Shown here: one piece after another, positions 25,620 to 33,342 of the stretch
Position numbering within the stretch: the first letter of the stretch is position 1
How the letters are laid out: each line of letters begins with the position of its first letter
Assembly (NCBI GenBank): GCA_946627565.1
Contig: CAMOVR010000010.1
Location: 1 to 45,938, forward strand
Length of the DNA: 45,938 bases
Origin: an uncultured Clostridia bacterium
GTDB taxonomy: Bacteria; Bacillota; Clostridia; Christensenellales; Aristaeellaceae
Reading direction: 5' to 3'
The notes under the pieces: model-generated
The model's input: the letters and a program-made list of their open reading frames with translations, nothing else
Databases searched by the model: none
What the model was told of the DNA's origin: nothing
Program-made: the position numbers and the translations under genes

Positions 25620-25648
25620 ATTATAGCACGAAAGCTGCCTGCTGTCAA
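25620..25648 (-). promoter_or_regulatory. Strong sigma-A promoter of the importer operon
   Basis: Consensus -35 TTGACA (25648-25643) and -10 TATAAT (25625-25620) are 17 bases apart on the minus strand. The roughly 80-base leader between promoter and malE contains a CCGATCGG palindrome just downstream of the start point, a possible LacI-type operator. The remaining 25649-25937 shows no gene. Confidence 0.8.
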
Positions 25649-25937
25649 AGACAAAGATGTATAATCAGGTATGAAACGAATGGGAAACATATATAAACAC
25701 AGAATGAAAAAATGTGTAAAACCCGGCTGCATGGAATTTGGGGAGATGAGTGCATACTGGAAATTCCTGTTATGCATGGCGAAACAGGGCTGAAACAGGT
25801 TTGCAGGAAAGCAGATATGTTAAGGAACGTGACGGGATGATTTTCATAGAAGCATTCATTGAACCGAAGGGCATACCATGGTATCCTTATGCTGCCCGCT
25901 GACTGGGCAATTTACCGGAATTGAAAGGAGCCCTTCC

Positions 25938-26558
25938 ATGTCCACCTTCCTTCAGAGTATCCTGGCAGGGATCAGTATTTCCCTTGGCGGAACCGTCTTC
26001 CTGATGTGCGAAAACAAGATTACCGGTGCCATCTTCTTTACTGTGGGCCTCTTCTGTGTCTGTGTCTTTGGCTTCTCTCTTTTTACCGGAAAAGTCTGCT
26101 ATGTCTTTGACAATGACTGGCGCTATGCACTCCGCCTGCCCCTGATCTGGCTTGGGAATCTTCTGGGTGCCCTGTTTACGGGTATGCTTCTGCTTCAGAC
26201 AAGGCTTGGCCCTGCCCTCCTGGAAAAGGCGGGAGACGTATGCAGGACAAAGCTGAGCCAGGAGTACCTGAGCGCCTTTATCCTGGCCTTTTTCTGCGAT
26301 ATCATGATCTATATCGCGGTGGAAGGCTATAAGAACATCCCCCATGAAGTGGGAAAATATCTGGCCCTCTTCTTTGGCGTTACGGTCTTTGTGATCTGCG
26401 GTTTTGAACACTGCGTGGCAAACATGTTTTACTTCACGGTGGGTGAGGCCTGGAATCTGGAGGCTGTTATCTATCTTGTGGTTATGACAGTGGGCAACGC
26501 CATTGGAGGTGTGTTCCTGCCCCTTATGCGCCGCTTTGCAGCAAAAACCGGGGCATAA
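25938..26558 (+). CDS. Formate/nitrite transporter (FNT) family channel
   Basis: This membrane channel for small monovalent acids (formate, nitrite, hydrosulfide or similar) has 206 residues from the ATG at 25938, which follows AAAGGAG. Six hydrophobic segments are visible. Family signatures are LAGISISLGGTVFLMCENK near the start, GLFCVCVFGFSLFTGKV, and CGFEHCVANMFYF with the central pore histidine. It is shorter than the roughly 260-aa FocA because the termini are trimmed. It stands alone between the divergent importer operon and a small-protein gene, so the substrate cannot be told from context. Confidence 0.85.
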   Translation: MSTFLQSILAGISISLGGTVFLMCENKITGAIFFTVGLFCVCVFGFSLFTGKVCYVFDNDWRYALRLPLIWLGNLLGALFTGMLLLQTRLGPALLEKAGDVCRTKLSQEYLSAFILAFFCDIMIYIAVEGYKNIPHEVGKYLALFFGVTVFVICGFEHCVANMFYFTVGEAWNLEAVIYLVVMTVGNAIGGVFLPLMRRFAAKTGA

Positions 26559-26604
26559 CTGAAAACTTCTGCAGAAGGCCACACAGGAAGAATACAGGGA
26601 AAGA

Positions 26605-27162
26605 ATGCCTGACTGCCGGACCGGAGCCAGAAAGAATGGGAATGGTTGCATGCGGAAAAAAATGCGCCTTATGCTTGAAAGGTGGAAAGCGTACAAAGCT
26701 TTTTATAAAAGCCGGGGCCTGACAAAAGAAACAGCCTCGTTTGATGTCATGGATGAAATGGACGACAGTGATACCATCTTTCTGGTCTGGCTCATGGAAA
26801 ATTCGATGGAGGTGCCGGCATCTGAGAAGGATGCTGAAGAGAGGATCCGCTTCCTGAGAGAACTCATCAGCATGTTCCCGGATACGGAAATCGAGATGGA
26901 TCTGTTCTATGCGGAACTGATTATCCTGACCGGATCCTATGTCGGTGAGGAAGAAGCCTTAGCGCTTTTTCGTCAGGCAAATGAGATTTTCCCCCGCAGC
27001 GGAATGATCTGGGGTTCCCTTTACCATGCCATTGACAGTCAGAAGGCTGAAAAAATGGCAAAGGAAGAACTGGAAAGAGCTGAGAAAGACGGGATTCTCA
27101 CGGATTATCTGGAAAGCTACAAAGATTACTGGTGCCGGAGTCAAGTGGGAAAGAGCACATGA
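26605..27162 (+). CDS. Hypothetical protein with TPR-like helices
   Basis: I do not recognise the family. The 185-aa product is soluble and helical. It has a basic start (MRKKMRLMLERWKAYKAFYK when begun at 26650), an acidic middle, and a helix pair ALALFRQANEIFPRSGMIWG that looks like a tetratricopeptide unit. The ATG at 26605 follows AGGGAAAG at good spacing; ATGs at 26650 and 26662 are alternatives. It starts 46 bases after the FNT gene and is followed by a terminator, so the two could be co-transcribed. Confidence 0.7.
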   Translation: MPDCRTGARKNGNGCMRKKMRLMLERWKAYKAFYKSRGLTKETASFDVMDEMDDSDTIFLVWLMENSMEVPASEKDAEERIRFLRELISMFPDTEIEMDLFYAELIILTGSYVGEEEALALFRQANEIFPRSGMIWGSLYHAIDSQKAEKMAKEELERAEKDGILTDYLESYKDYWCRSQVGKST

Positions 27163-27218
27163 CCGCAAAGTCAGATACGCAGGCTTTGAAAGAAAAGTAC
27201 CATAAAAGCAGAATGTAC

Positions 27219-27247
27219 AAAAGGCATGGGATTCCATGCCTTTTTTT
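27219..27247 (+). terminator. Terminator after the small-protein gene
   Basis: A 10-bp stem (AAAGGCATGG / CCATGCCTTT) with a four-base loop runs into a T tract. Confidence 0.85.
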
Positions 27248-27323
27248 GTTACTTGATTGTGACGAAATGACAATGGCATGGCTGATCTTAAGGAAAATGC
27301 GGCGCATACCGCTGAATCAGACC

Positions 27324-27352
27324 TTGAATCAGAAGGACGTTTGTCCTACAAT
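27324..27352 (+). promoter_or_regulatory. Sigma-A promoter of the clostripain-family gene
   Basis: A -35 TTGAAT (27324-27329) and a -10 TACAAT (27347-27352) have 17 bases between them, about 25 bases before the start codon. Confidence 0.65.
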
Positions 27353-27383
27353 TCAGAAAACCATTCATAAGGGGGACAGTTAC

Positions 27384-30077
27384 ATGACCAACAATCGTCC
27401 CGGTGGCCGTCAGAGACAGGTGACGGGCACAGGCAGCGGCGTAAAAAAAACAGGATCCGGCCTTGGAACAGGCAAGGTGGGAACAGGCGTCAACAGACCT
27501 GGAAGCGGTACATCTTCTCCCAGGCCTTCTTCCGGATCTTCATTCGGATCTTCTTCCCAGAGACCTTCCAGCCGTCCTTCTTCAAGACCCAGGACCCCGG
27601 TGGGACAGGCCGGCGGTGTCTTTCATGGCGGCTCCTATGGAAACGGACCTGTGGGCCAGGGCTCCAGACCCGGCGGTACAGGGAGGACCGGAAGCACCGG
27701 TACGGGAGGCGGACGCCGCAGCGGCTGCGGAAGCCCGGTTCTGATTGTGGTGGTTCTCCTGCTGGTCTTTGTATTTGGCGGACGGAACTTCCTGTCCGGA
27801 GGTACGCCTTCAGATAACGGAAACAACCTTACTGCAGTAACCCAGCAGGCAACCCGTACAGCGGCCCCCACCGCAAGACCCACGGCCACAGCCCGTGCAA
27901 CAGCAAGGCCTACAGCAAAGCCTGCTGCGACGCAGGCAGCCCAGCCCGCCCGTACCCGGAACCCCAATTCCTGGTACAGCCAGCTCCTCAGCGGACAGAC
28001 CGCAGCTCAGGTGGATACCAATACCACGCAGATGTCCACCACCTCTTCCGGCCAGATCCGGGAGCGGTATACAAAGCTTCTTGGCAGCGGCCAGGATACC
28101 GTCACCCTTATGGTCTATATCTGCGGCACCGACCTTGAAAGCCGCAGCGGCATGGCCAGCTCGGACCTTCAGGAGATGGCAAGGGCCAGCTTCGGGGACA
28201 ATGTGCGCATCATCGTCTATACCGGAGGCTGCTCTTCCTGGCGCATTTCCAATATCTCCAGCTCCAGAAATCAGATCTGGCGCCTGGCGGACGGGAAGCT
28301 TTCCTGCCTGAAGGAAGACGACGGCAGTGCTTCCATGACCAACCCCTCCACCCTCAGCCGGTTTATCCGCTTCTGCGCAGAAAACTATCCGGCCTCCCGC
28401 TATAACCTGATCCTCTGGGACCATGGCGGCGGATCTGTCAGCGGCTACGGGTATGACGAAAAGAACAGGAGCTCCGGCTCCATGTCCCTGTCAGGCCTGA
28501 ATACGGCCCTTAAGGACGGCGGCGTCAAGTTTGACTTCATCGGCTTTGATGCCTGCCTCATGGCCACTGTGGAAACGGCCCTGATGTGCGGAAACTATGC
28601 GGATTACATGATCGCCTCCGAGGAGACGGAACCCGGTATCGGCTGGTACTATACCGACTGGCTCACATCCCTTGGAAAGAATACCTCCATTGCCACCACC
28701 ACCCTTGGAAAGCAGATCTGCGATGACTTTGTCAGCGCCTGTAACCAGAGGGCCAGGGGCCAGACCACGACACTGAGCGTGGTGGACCTGGCGGAAGTCC
28801 AGGCAAGGATTCCTGCTGCGCTTTCCGGCTTTGCCCGCTCCGTCTCCGGCCTGATTGAGAATAAGTCCTACAGCACCGTTTCCAATGCCAGAAACGGCAG
28901 CCGTGAGTTTGCCCGCTCCTCCAAAATCGACCAGGTGGACCTGGCAGACCTGGCAAACCGCATGGGAACCCAGGAGGGCAGGGAACTTGCCTCCGTCATC
29001 CAGTCCTGTGTCAAGTACAACAAGGCAAACGGCATCACCAATGCATACGGCCTTTCCATTTACTTCCCCTATCAGAAGATCTCCAACGTGGATAAGGCAG
29101 TGGCCACCTATGAGCAGATCGGCATGGATGACGCCTACAGTGACTGTATCCGTGCCTTTGCAAGCCTGGAAGCCAGCGGCCAGCTGGCGTCCGGCGGCAG
29201 CCACAATCCCATGAGCAGCCTGCTGGGCAGCGGGTATTCTTCCTACTCCTCCCAGGGCTATGGCACGGAGGAACTCTTAAGCGAACTTCTGGGAAGCTTC
29301 TTTGGCAGCACCAGTCAGTCCACTTCCGGTTCTTCCTCCAGCTATTCCTCTTCGTCCCCCTACAGTTCCTTCGGCACCCTGGGCTTCCTCTTTGGCAGGA
29401 ACATGTCCCAGGAGGATATGGCCAGCTATATCTATGAAAACCGCATCGACGGGGAGAACCTGATCTTCAGGGGTTCCGGTAATGACATGATTTTGTCCCT
29501 GCCCGAGGAACAGTGGGATCTGGTGCATGGGCTTGACCTGAATATCTTCGTGGATGACGGTCAGGGCTATATGGACCTGGGCCTTGACAATGTGTTCTCC
29601 TTTGACGAAAGCGGCAACCTGGTGGCTGACACCTCCGGCATCTGGCTTTCCATTTCCGGGCAGATTGTGCCGTATTACCACCTGGATACCGAGGCCAGCG
29701 GACGGGTGACGGGATATATCCCCGCTCTTCTCAACGGCCAGACCCGGGTGAACCTGTATGTTGCCTTTGAAGGCGAAGGCTACGGAAAGATCGTGGGTGT
29801 CCAGACCGACTACCTGACAGGCGGGGAAACGGAAACCAGCGCCAAGGTGGAGGAGACACTTCAGGTGGGGGATACCCTCCAGTTCCTGTGCGACTACTAC
29901 GCCTATGACGGAACATACACTGACACCTATTACTTCGGTGATCCGGTGACGGTTACCGAGGATATGCAGGTGACGGATGCCTACCTGCCCGACGGCCTGA
30001 AGCTCAGCATTACCTACAGACTGACGGATATCTATAACCAGACCTGGTGGACCAACGCCATCACGGTCAGAACCTGA
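27384..30077 (+). CDS. Membrane-anchored clostripain-family (C11) cysteine peptidase
   Basis: This 897-aa protein contains a peptidase C11 domain, a caspase-like fold that cleaves after basic residues. The first 115 residues are Gly/Ser/Pro/Arg-rich low-complexity sequence. A transmembrane helix follows at about 117-137 (PVLIVVVLLLVFVFGG), then a Thr/Ala/Pro-Arg linker. The catalytic histidine is in WDHGGG (H347) and the catalytic cysteine in FDACLMA (C391), preceded by VTLMVYICGTDLESRSGMAS. A second Ser-rich linker near 615-655 leads to a beta-rich end. The ATG at 27384 follows GGGGGACAG and the promoter above. A non-cleaved anchor with an outside catalytic part is inferred; a signal peptide is absent. 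Confidence 0.85.
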   Translation: MTNNRPGGRQRQVTGTGSGVKKTGSGLGTGKVGTGVNRPGSGTSSPRPSSGSSFGSSSQRPSSRPSSRPRTPVGQAGGVFHGGSYGNGPVGQGSRPGGTGRTGSTGTGGGRRSGCGSPVLIVVVLLLVFVFGGRNFLSGGTPSDNGNNLTAVTQQATRTAAPTARPTATARATARPTAKPAATQAAQPARTRNPNSWYSQLLSGQTAAQVDTNTTQMSTTSSGQIRERYTKLLGSGQDTVTLMVYICGTDLESRSGMASSDLQEMARASFGDNVRIIVYTGGCSSWRISNISSSRNQIWRLADGKLSCLKEDDGSASMTNPSTLSRFIRFCAENYPASRYNLILWDHGGGSVSGYGYDEKNRSSGSMSLSGLNTALKDGGVKFDFIGFDACLMATVETALMCGNYADYMIASEETEPGIGWYYTDWLTSLGKNTSIATTTLGKQICDDFVSACNQRARGQTTTLSVVDLAEVQARIPAALSGFARSVSGLIENKSYSTVSNARNGSREFARSSKIDQVDLADLANRMGTQEGRELASVIQSCVKYNKANGITNAYGLSIYFPYQKISNVDKAVATYEQIGMDDAYSDCIRAFASLEASGQLASGGSHNPMSSLLGSGYSSYSSQGYGTEELLSELLGSFFGSTSQSTSGSSSSYSSSSPYSSFGTLGFLFGRNMSQEDMASYIYENRIDGENLIFRGSGNDMILSLPEEQWDLVHGLDLNIFVDDGQGYMDLGLDNVFSFDESGNLVADTSGIWLSISGQIVPYYHLDTEASGRVTGYIPALLNGQTRVNLYVAFEGEGYGKIVGVQTDYLTGGETETSAKVEETLQVGDTLQFLCDYYAYDGTYTDTYYFGDPVTVTEDMQVTDAYLPDGLKLSITYRLTDIYNQTWWTNAITVRT

Positions 30078-30087
30078 GGAAAAAGCA

Positions 30088-30130
30088 GCATCCCCGGCTT
30101 CCGGAAAACCCGGTTGCCGGGGATGTTTTC
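30088..30130 (+). terminator. Terminator after the clostripain-family gene
   Basis: CATCCCCGGC and GCCGGGGATG form a 10-bp stem around an inner CCGG/CCGG hairpin, followed by TTTTC. It also lies just downstream of the convergent amylase gene. Confidence 0.65.
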
Positions 30131-30166
30131 TATGGGCTGATGCACGACACAGGCTCATGGGCCTCA

Positions 30167-31684
30167 TCAGGGCTTTAAGATGGCCATGCCGTAGGGCGGC
30201 AGGGTAAGGACGCCGCCGGATTCCGTCACCTCACCGGTTATGCACAGTGTCCGGTCAATGTTCCATTTGTCAGTGTTTTCAAAGGTTTTCTCAGATGATC
30301 CGGAGAAGTTCATAACAATCTGGCAGGTAGCGTCCCCCAGGGTCTTCCTCAGGGAGAGTACATGAGTGTCGCTGTAGGCAATCTCTGTTTTCCCCCAGGC
30401 AATGAGGGGTTCCTCTTTCTTGATGGCGTTGATCTTCTTTACATAGTTCAGCAGCGAATCCGGATCCGCCGCCTGATCATCAAAGCAGGGATAGGCGTAT
30501 TCCAGCTTCGTCACACCCGGGGGCTGCAGGGTCATGTCCGAATCGTTCCAGTACATGGCCAGGCGCTTGTTGGGATCGTCCCCGGAGCCCACCATGCCGA
30601 TCTCCTCCCCGTAGTAGGTGAAGGTCAGGCCTCCGGTCATGTTCAGCACCAGCTGGGCGAACTTGGCCACGGCAGGGTTTTGCCTGGCCTGCAGGGAACC
30701 AATGGCACGGCCCGTGTCATGATTGGCAAGAAATGGTGCCCAGGTCTTGTCCGGCAGAGCCTGGATGAGGTCTTCCATGTATCCGGCATACTTGGATGCC
30801 GGTGTCCTGGCCCGGAGGGCACGGCACAGCCAGCCTTCCGCCTGGGAAATGGGAAAGAGAAAGAAGGCGTCTATGCCGGATTCATAATACTTCTGAATTT
30901 CGGAAAGCCCTGTCCAGGCTTCCCCCACGGCAAAGGAGCCGGGCTTTATGCTTTCCATCTCTTTTTTAAGCCTTGCCAGGAGTTCCACGTTTTTCTCCGT
31001 GTTGCCGGCTTCAAAGCTGGTGACCGCATCCAGACGGAAGCCGTCCACGCCCACGTCCTGAAGCCAGAAGGCAAGGATCTTCCGGATCTCTTCCCAGACC
31101 GTTTCACTGTCAAGATTCAGGTCCGGCATGCCTCCGCCGGAGAACTGCTCTTCATAGGCGTAGTCCGTGCCGGCAATGGGTACCATCTTGCTGCCCTTTT
31201 CCATGGAAATATTGTAGTACCCGATATATGGGTTCTCCATGTCCCCGGCCTTAACGGCCTTTACAGCCTCAAGGAACCAGGGATGCATGGAGGAAGTGTG
31301 GTTCAGGGGCAGGTCCACAATGATTTCCATGCCAAGCGCGTGACAGGCTTCCGTCAGGTCCCGCATGTCCTGCATGGTGCCGTATTCCTCGTCTATGGCG
31401 AAATAATCGGTGACGTCGTACTTGTGGTAGCTGGGGCTTTCCATAACGGGCATGAGCCAGAGGCCGTCAAAGCCCAGGTCGGCAATCTGGGGAAGGCGCT
31501 TTTCCACGCCCTTCAGATCTCCGATGCCGTCCCCGTCGCTGTCCTGATAGGAGCGGACAAAGATCTCATACCAGCTGCAGGAAGATGTATCCGCCCTGGC
31601 AGGGAAAAGGGGAAGGGATACAACAAGAACCAGAATGAAGAGAAGAATACGCCGGATGAGGGAAAGGGTTTTGCGTGCTTTCAT
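30167..31684 (-). CDS. Secreted alpha-amylase (GH13)
   Basis: This 505-aa glycoside hydrolase family 13 enzyme should cleave alpha-1,4 linkages in starch or maltodextrin. A signal peptide (RRILLFILVLVVSLPLFPAR) indicates export, and no lipobox is seen. The catalytic residues are the nucleophile D219 in GFRLDAV, the acid/base E255 in VGEAWTG and D323 in ANHDTGR. The conserved DLPLNHT motif is at 124-130. The C-terminal roughly 80 residues form the usual beta domain (LPPYGMAILKP). The ATG at 31684 follows AGCGAGG. The promoter at 31806-31835 and an inverted repeat at 31717-31735 lie upstream. Products could feed the importer at 20675-25536. Confidence 0.92.
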   Translation of the reverse strand: MKARKTLSLIRRILLFILVLVVSLPLFPARADTSSCSWYEIFVRSYQDSDGDGIGDLKGVEKRLPQIADLGFDGLWLMPVMESPSYHKYDVTDYFAIDEEYGTMQDMRDLTEACHALGMEIIVDLPLNHTSSMHPWFLEAVKAVKAGDMENPYIGYYNISMEKGSKMVPIAGTDYAYEEQFSGGGMPDLNLDSETVWEEIRKILAFWLQDVGVDGFRLDAVTSFEAGNTEKNVELLARLKKEMESIKPGSFAVGEAWTGLSEIQKYYESGIDAFFLFPISQAEGWLCRALRARTPASKYAGYMEDLIQALPDKTWAPFLANHDTGRAIGSLQARQNPAVAKFAQLVLNMTGGLTFTYYGEEIGMVGSGDDPNKRLAMYWNDSDMTLQPPGVTKLEYAYPCFDDQAADPDSLLNYVKKINAIKKEEPLIAWGKTEIAYSDTHVLSLRKTLGDATCQIVMNFSGSSEKTFENTDKWNIDRTLCITGEVTESGGVLTLPPYGMAILKP

Positions 31685-31716
31685 GGATATGGCCTCGCTT
31701 TCCGAATGCAGGGGTT

Positions 31717-31735
31717 TTACATAACCCGTATGTAA
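31717..31735. promoter_or_regulatory. Inverted repeat, candidate operator of the amylase gene
   Basis: TTACATA and TATGTAA form perfect 7-bp arms around five bases. The site lies between the amylase promoter and its start codon, where a bound repressor could block transcription. The regulator is unknown. Confidence 0.45.
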
Positions 31736-31805
31736 CGAAAACACAATAAAGCTACAAGTGTTACGTACTTTGTCATTTCTTTGTTTGCCAGCTGCTGTTA
31801 GCCTT

Positions 31806-31835
31806 ATTGTACGCCGGCATATCAAAGCATGTCAA
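31806..31835 (-). promoter_or_regulatory. Sigma-A promoter of the amylase gene
   Basis: A -35 TTGACA (31835-31830) and a -10 TACAAT (31811-31806) are 18 bases apart on the minus strand, leaving a leader of about 115 bases. Confidence 0.7.
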
Positions 31836-31868
31836 TGTTAAAATTCCATGAGAAATGCATTGTTTTCC

Positions 31869-31897
31869 ATGACACCTGCCCCGGTATCTGCTATACT
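31869..31897 (+). promoter_or_regulatory. Sigma-A promoter of the coiled-coil membrane protein gene
   Basis: A -35 ATGACA (31869-31874) and a -10 TATACT (31892-31897) are separated by 17 bases. It is divergent from the amylase promoter, and the expected start point lies about 15 bases before the start codon. Confidence 0.6.
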
Positions 31898-31917
31898 GCC
31901 GGTGGGAGGTGGGAAGA

Positions 31918-32385
31918 ATGGAACAGGAGACAAAAGTCTTTGAAAAGCCCACGGAAAAGCGGAACCTGCCGCTTCAGCTTCTCACAGGCGCCCTGAAGAA
32001 AGTCCGGGGCGACAATACCCTGCAGCTGGTGGAGGATTTTACCTCGGAGATGACCATGGTGGCGGAAGGCCTGTGCGATGACCAGAGCCGGGTCCGCAGT
32101 GAGCTGGACGACGTAAGAAGGGACAGCGACAGGATCCGCCAGAACCTGAAGGGAGAGATAGATACCCTGAGTACAGACCTGGAGAGTCTGGAAACGTCCA
32201 CTTCGGAAAAGCTGAAGGACATGTCTCTGCGCCTTACAGCCATAGAAAACAGCCTTAAGGAAAAGCAGAAGAAACGCGGCTTCTTCAGAGGGGACCAGGG
32301 GTCCTTCATGCAGCAGCTGACTCTGATCGTCTCCATTGCAGCCGGCAGCTGGGTCCTGGTGACGCTTCTGAATCTCTTCCGGTAA
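31918..32385 (+). CDS. Hypothetical coiled-coil protein with C-terminal membrane anchor
   Basis: I do not recognise the family. The 155-residue product has a long helical region from about 45 to 120 (DDVRRDSDRIRQNLKGEIDT, then DLESLETSTSEKLKDMSLRL) with heptad spacing. A basic KEKQKKRGFFRG is followed by a single hydrophobic segment near the end (QLTLIVSIAAGSWVLVTLLN). This is a tail-anchored layout with the coiled coil in the cytosol. The ATG at 31918 follows GGGAGG at good spacing. It precedes a small Ala-rich protein gene on the same strand. Confidence 0.75.
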   Translation: MEQETKVFEKPTEKRNLPLQLLTGALKKVRGDNTLQLVEDFTSEMTMVAEGLCDDQSRVRSELDDVRRDSDRIRQNLKGEIDTLSTDLESLETSTSEKLKDMSLRLTAIENSLKEKQKKRGFFRGDQGSFMQQLTLIVSIAAGSWVLVTLLNLFR

Positions 32386-32484
32386 GAAGACATAGCCTGG
32401 AACCATGGAAGCAGCACCGGATGGGGTTTCAGGCGCCCCTTAAGAAGCAGGGAACCTGAGAAGCCAGAGAACAGCCAACAAAAA

Positions 32485-32506
32485 TGCCCTGCGAAACTGC
32501 AGGGCA
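32485..32506 (+). promoter_or_regulatory. Hairpin next to the ribosome binding site of the following gene
   Basis: TGCCCTGC and GCAGGGCA form a perfect 8-bp stem with a six-base loop. No T tract follows. The GAGGT binding site begins about 8 bases downstream, so the hairpin may act on translation or mRNA stability. Confidence 0.4.
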
Positions 32507-32585
32507 GAGAAGAAAGAGGTGATTTACCCTGAAACGCTATGAAGACATTGTCTCGGATTACAGAAAGCGGCAGAAGGATACCCTG

Positions 32586-33047
32586 GTGGATACAGTGGCC
32601 ACAGGTGTGACCTATGCCTCGGACATCGCCGTGGACACGGGGATCATGGAGGAGGCGGGAAGTCTGGCAGGGGCTGCGGCAGCGGCCTGCACTGCACTGC
32701 CCTTTGTGGTCATTGCGGCCATGGAGGGGACAAAGGCCATCCTGGGCCGGAAACCCGCCATGAATGCCACAAAGGATGCGGCAAGACGCATGCTGAAAAC
32801 CGGGGCTGCCCTGGGACTCGGGGCTGCCGCCGCAAGCGCCGCAGGACTCTGGGCCGCCGTACCGGTGGCCATGGGTACAAGAATGCTGGCGGACCGTATC
32901 CGTTCCAGCCGTCTGGAAGGCATCCGGGTGGAAGGAAGGATCCGGAGACTGAAGAGCCTCCGGGAGCAGCTGGACAGGGAAGCCGGCACAGAAAAAGAAG
33001 AAGCTTTGCCGCAAAAGACCCTTGAGGTCCCGGGAACCGTCATATGA
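32586..33047 (+). CDS. Hypothetical Ala/Gly-rich membrane-associated protein
   Basis: No family is recognised. From GTG 32586 the product has 153 residues. Two hydrophobic Ala-rich stretches (SLAGAAAAACTALPFVVIAA and AALGLGAAAASAAGLWAAVP) suggest membrane association or a glycine-zipper-type hairpin. The C-terminus is basic with RRLKSLREQLDREAGTEKEE. The start is doubtful: the only good binding site (GAGGTG, 32516-32521) is correctly spaced for a CTG at 32529, which is in frame and would add KRYEDIVSDYRKRQKDTL. A terminator follows. Confidence 0.65.
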   Translation: MDTVATGVTYASDIAVDTGIMEEAGSLAGAAAAACTALPFVVIAAMEGTKAILGRKPAMNATKDAARRMLKTGAALGLGAAAASAAGLWAAVPVAMGTRMLADRIRSSRLEGIRVEGRIRRLKSLREQLDREAGTEKEEALPQKTLEVPGTVI

Positions 33048-33054
33048 CAGAAGG

Positions 33055-33090
33055 AAAACACAGGAGCTTATCCGGCTCTTGTGTTTTCTT
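33055..33090 (+). terminator. Terminator before the dapF leader
   Basis: AAAACACAGGAGC and GGCTCTTGTGTTTT form a long stem with one mismatch, followed by CTTTG on a T-rich side. Confidence 0.7.
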
Positions 33091-33130
33091 TGTATTTGCA
33101 TGGGCATATGCATCTGTATTCCGGAAAACC

Positions 33131-33139
33131 TGTTATACT
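33131..33139 (+). promoter_or_regulatory. Extended -10 promoter of dapF-dapL
   Basis: TGTTATACT is an extended -10 element (TG, one base, TATACT) without a recognisable -35. A transcript would start near 33146 and carry a leader of about 195 bases. Confidence 0.5.
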
Positions 33140-33180
33140 GGCAAAGCAGGTGCCCCTGCGGGTTCCTGCAGCCTTACATG

Positions 33181-33236
33181 TCTGTCCCTTTTGGCGTATG
33201 ACTCTATTCTAAGGCTATGGTCATACCCGGGACAGA
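33181..33236 (+). promoter_or_regulatory. Folded element in the dapF-dapL leader
   Basis: Outer arms TCTGTCCC/GGGACAGA (33181-33188, 33229-33236) and inner arms GTATGAC/GTCATAC (33196-33202, 33220-33226) form a two-part stem with an asymmetric internal loop and a 17-base top loop. A smaller GCAGG/CCTGC hairpin precedes it. The element is far shorter than a lysine riboswitch. Regulation of the lysine/DAP pathway is inferred from position only. Confidence 0.5.
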
Positions 33237-33342
33237 ATAAGGGAAACGGCAAAACAATATGGCGCCGGCGAATACGGAAAGAAGCAGAAAGCGGTCCGGC
33301 TTCTGCATCTCCGCAGACATGCTGCCGCCGCGGGGTGATGGT

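Noticed and set aside
25537-25937. Riboswitch or small gene between malE and the FNT gene
   Set aside because: Only the importer promoter and a short palindrome are visible; no ORF with a binding site and no strong fold.
33140-33342. Lysine riboswitch upstream of dapF
   Set aside because: The pairing lacks the five-helix junction and conserved core of that class and is far too short.
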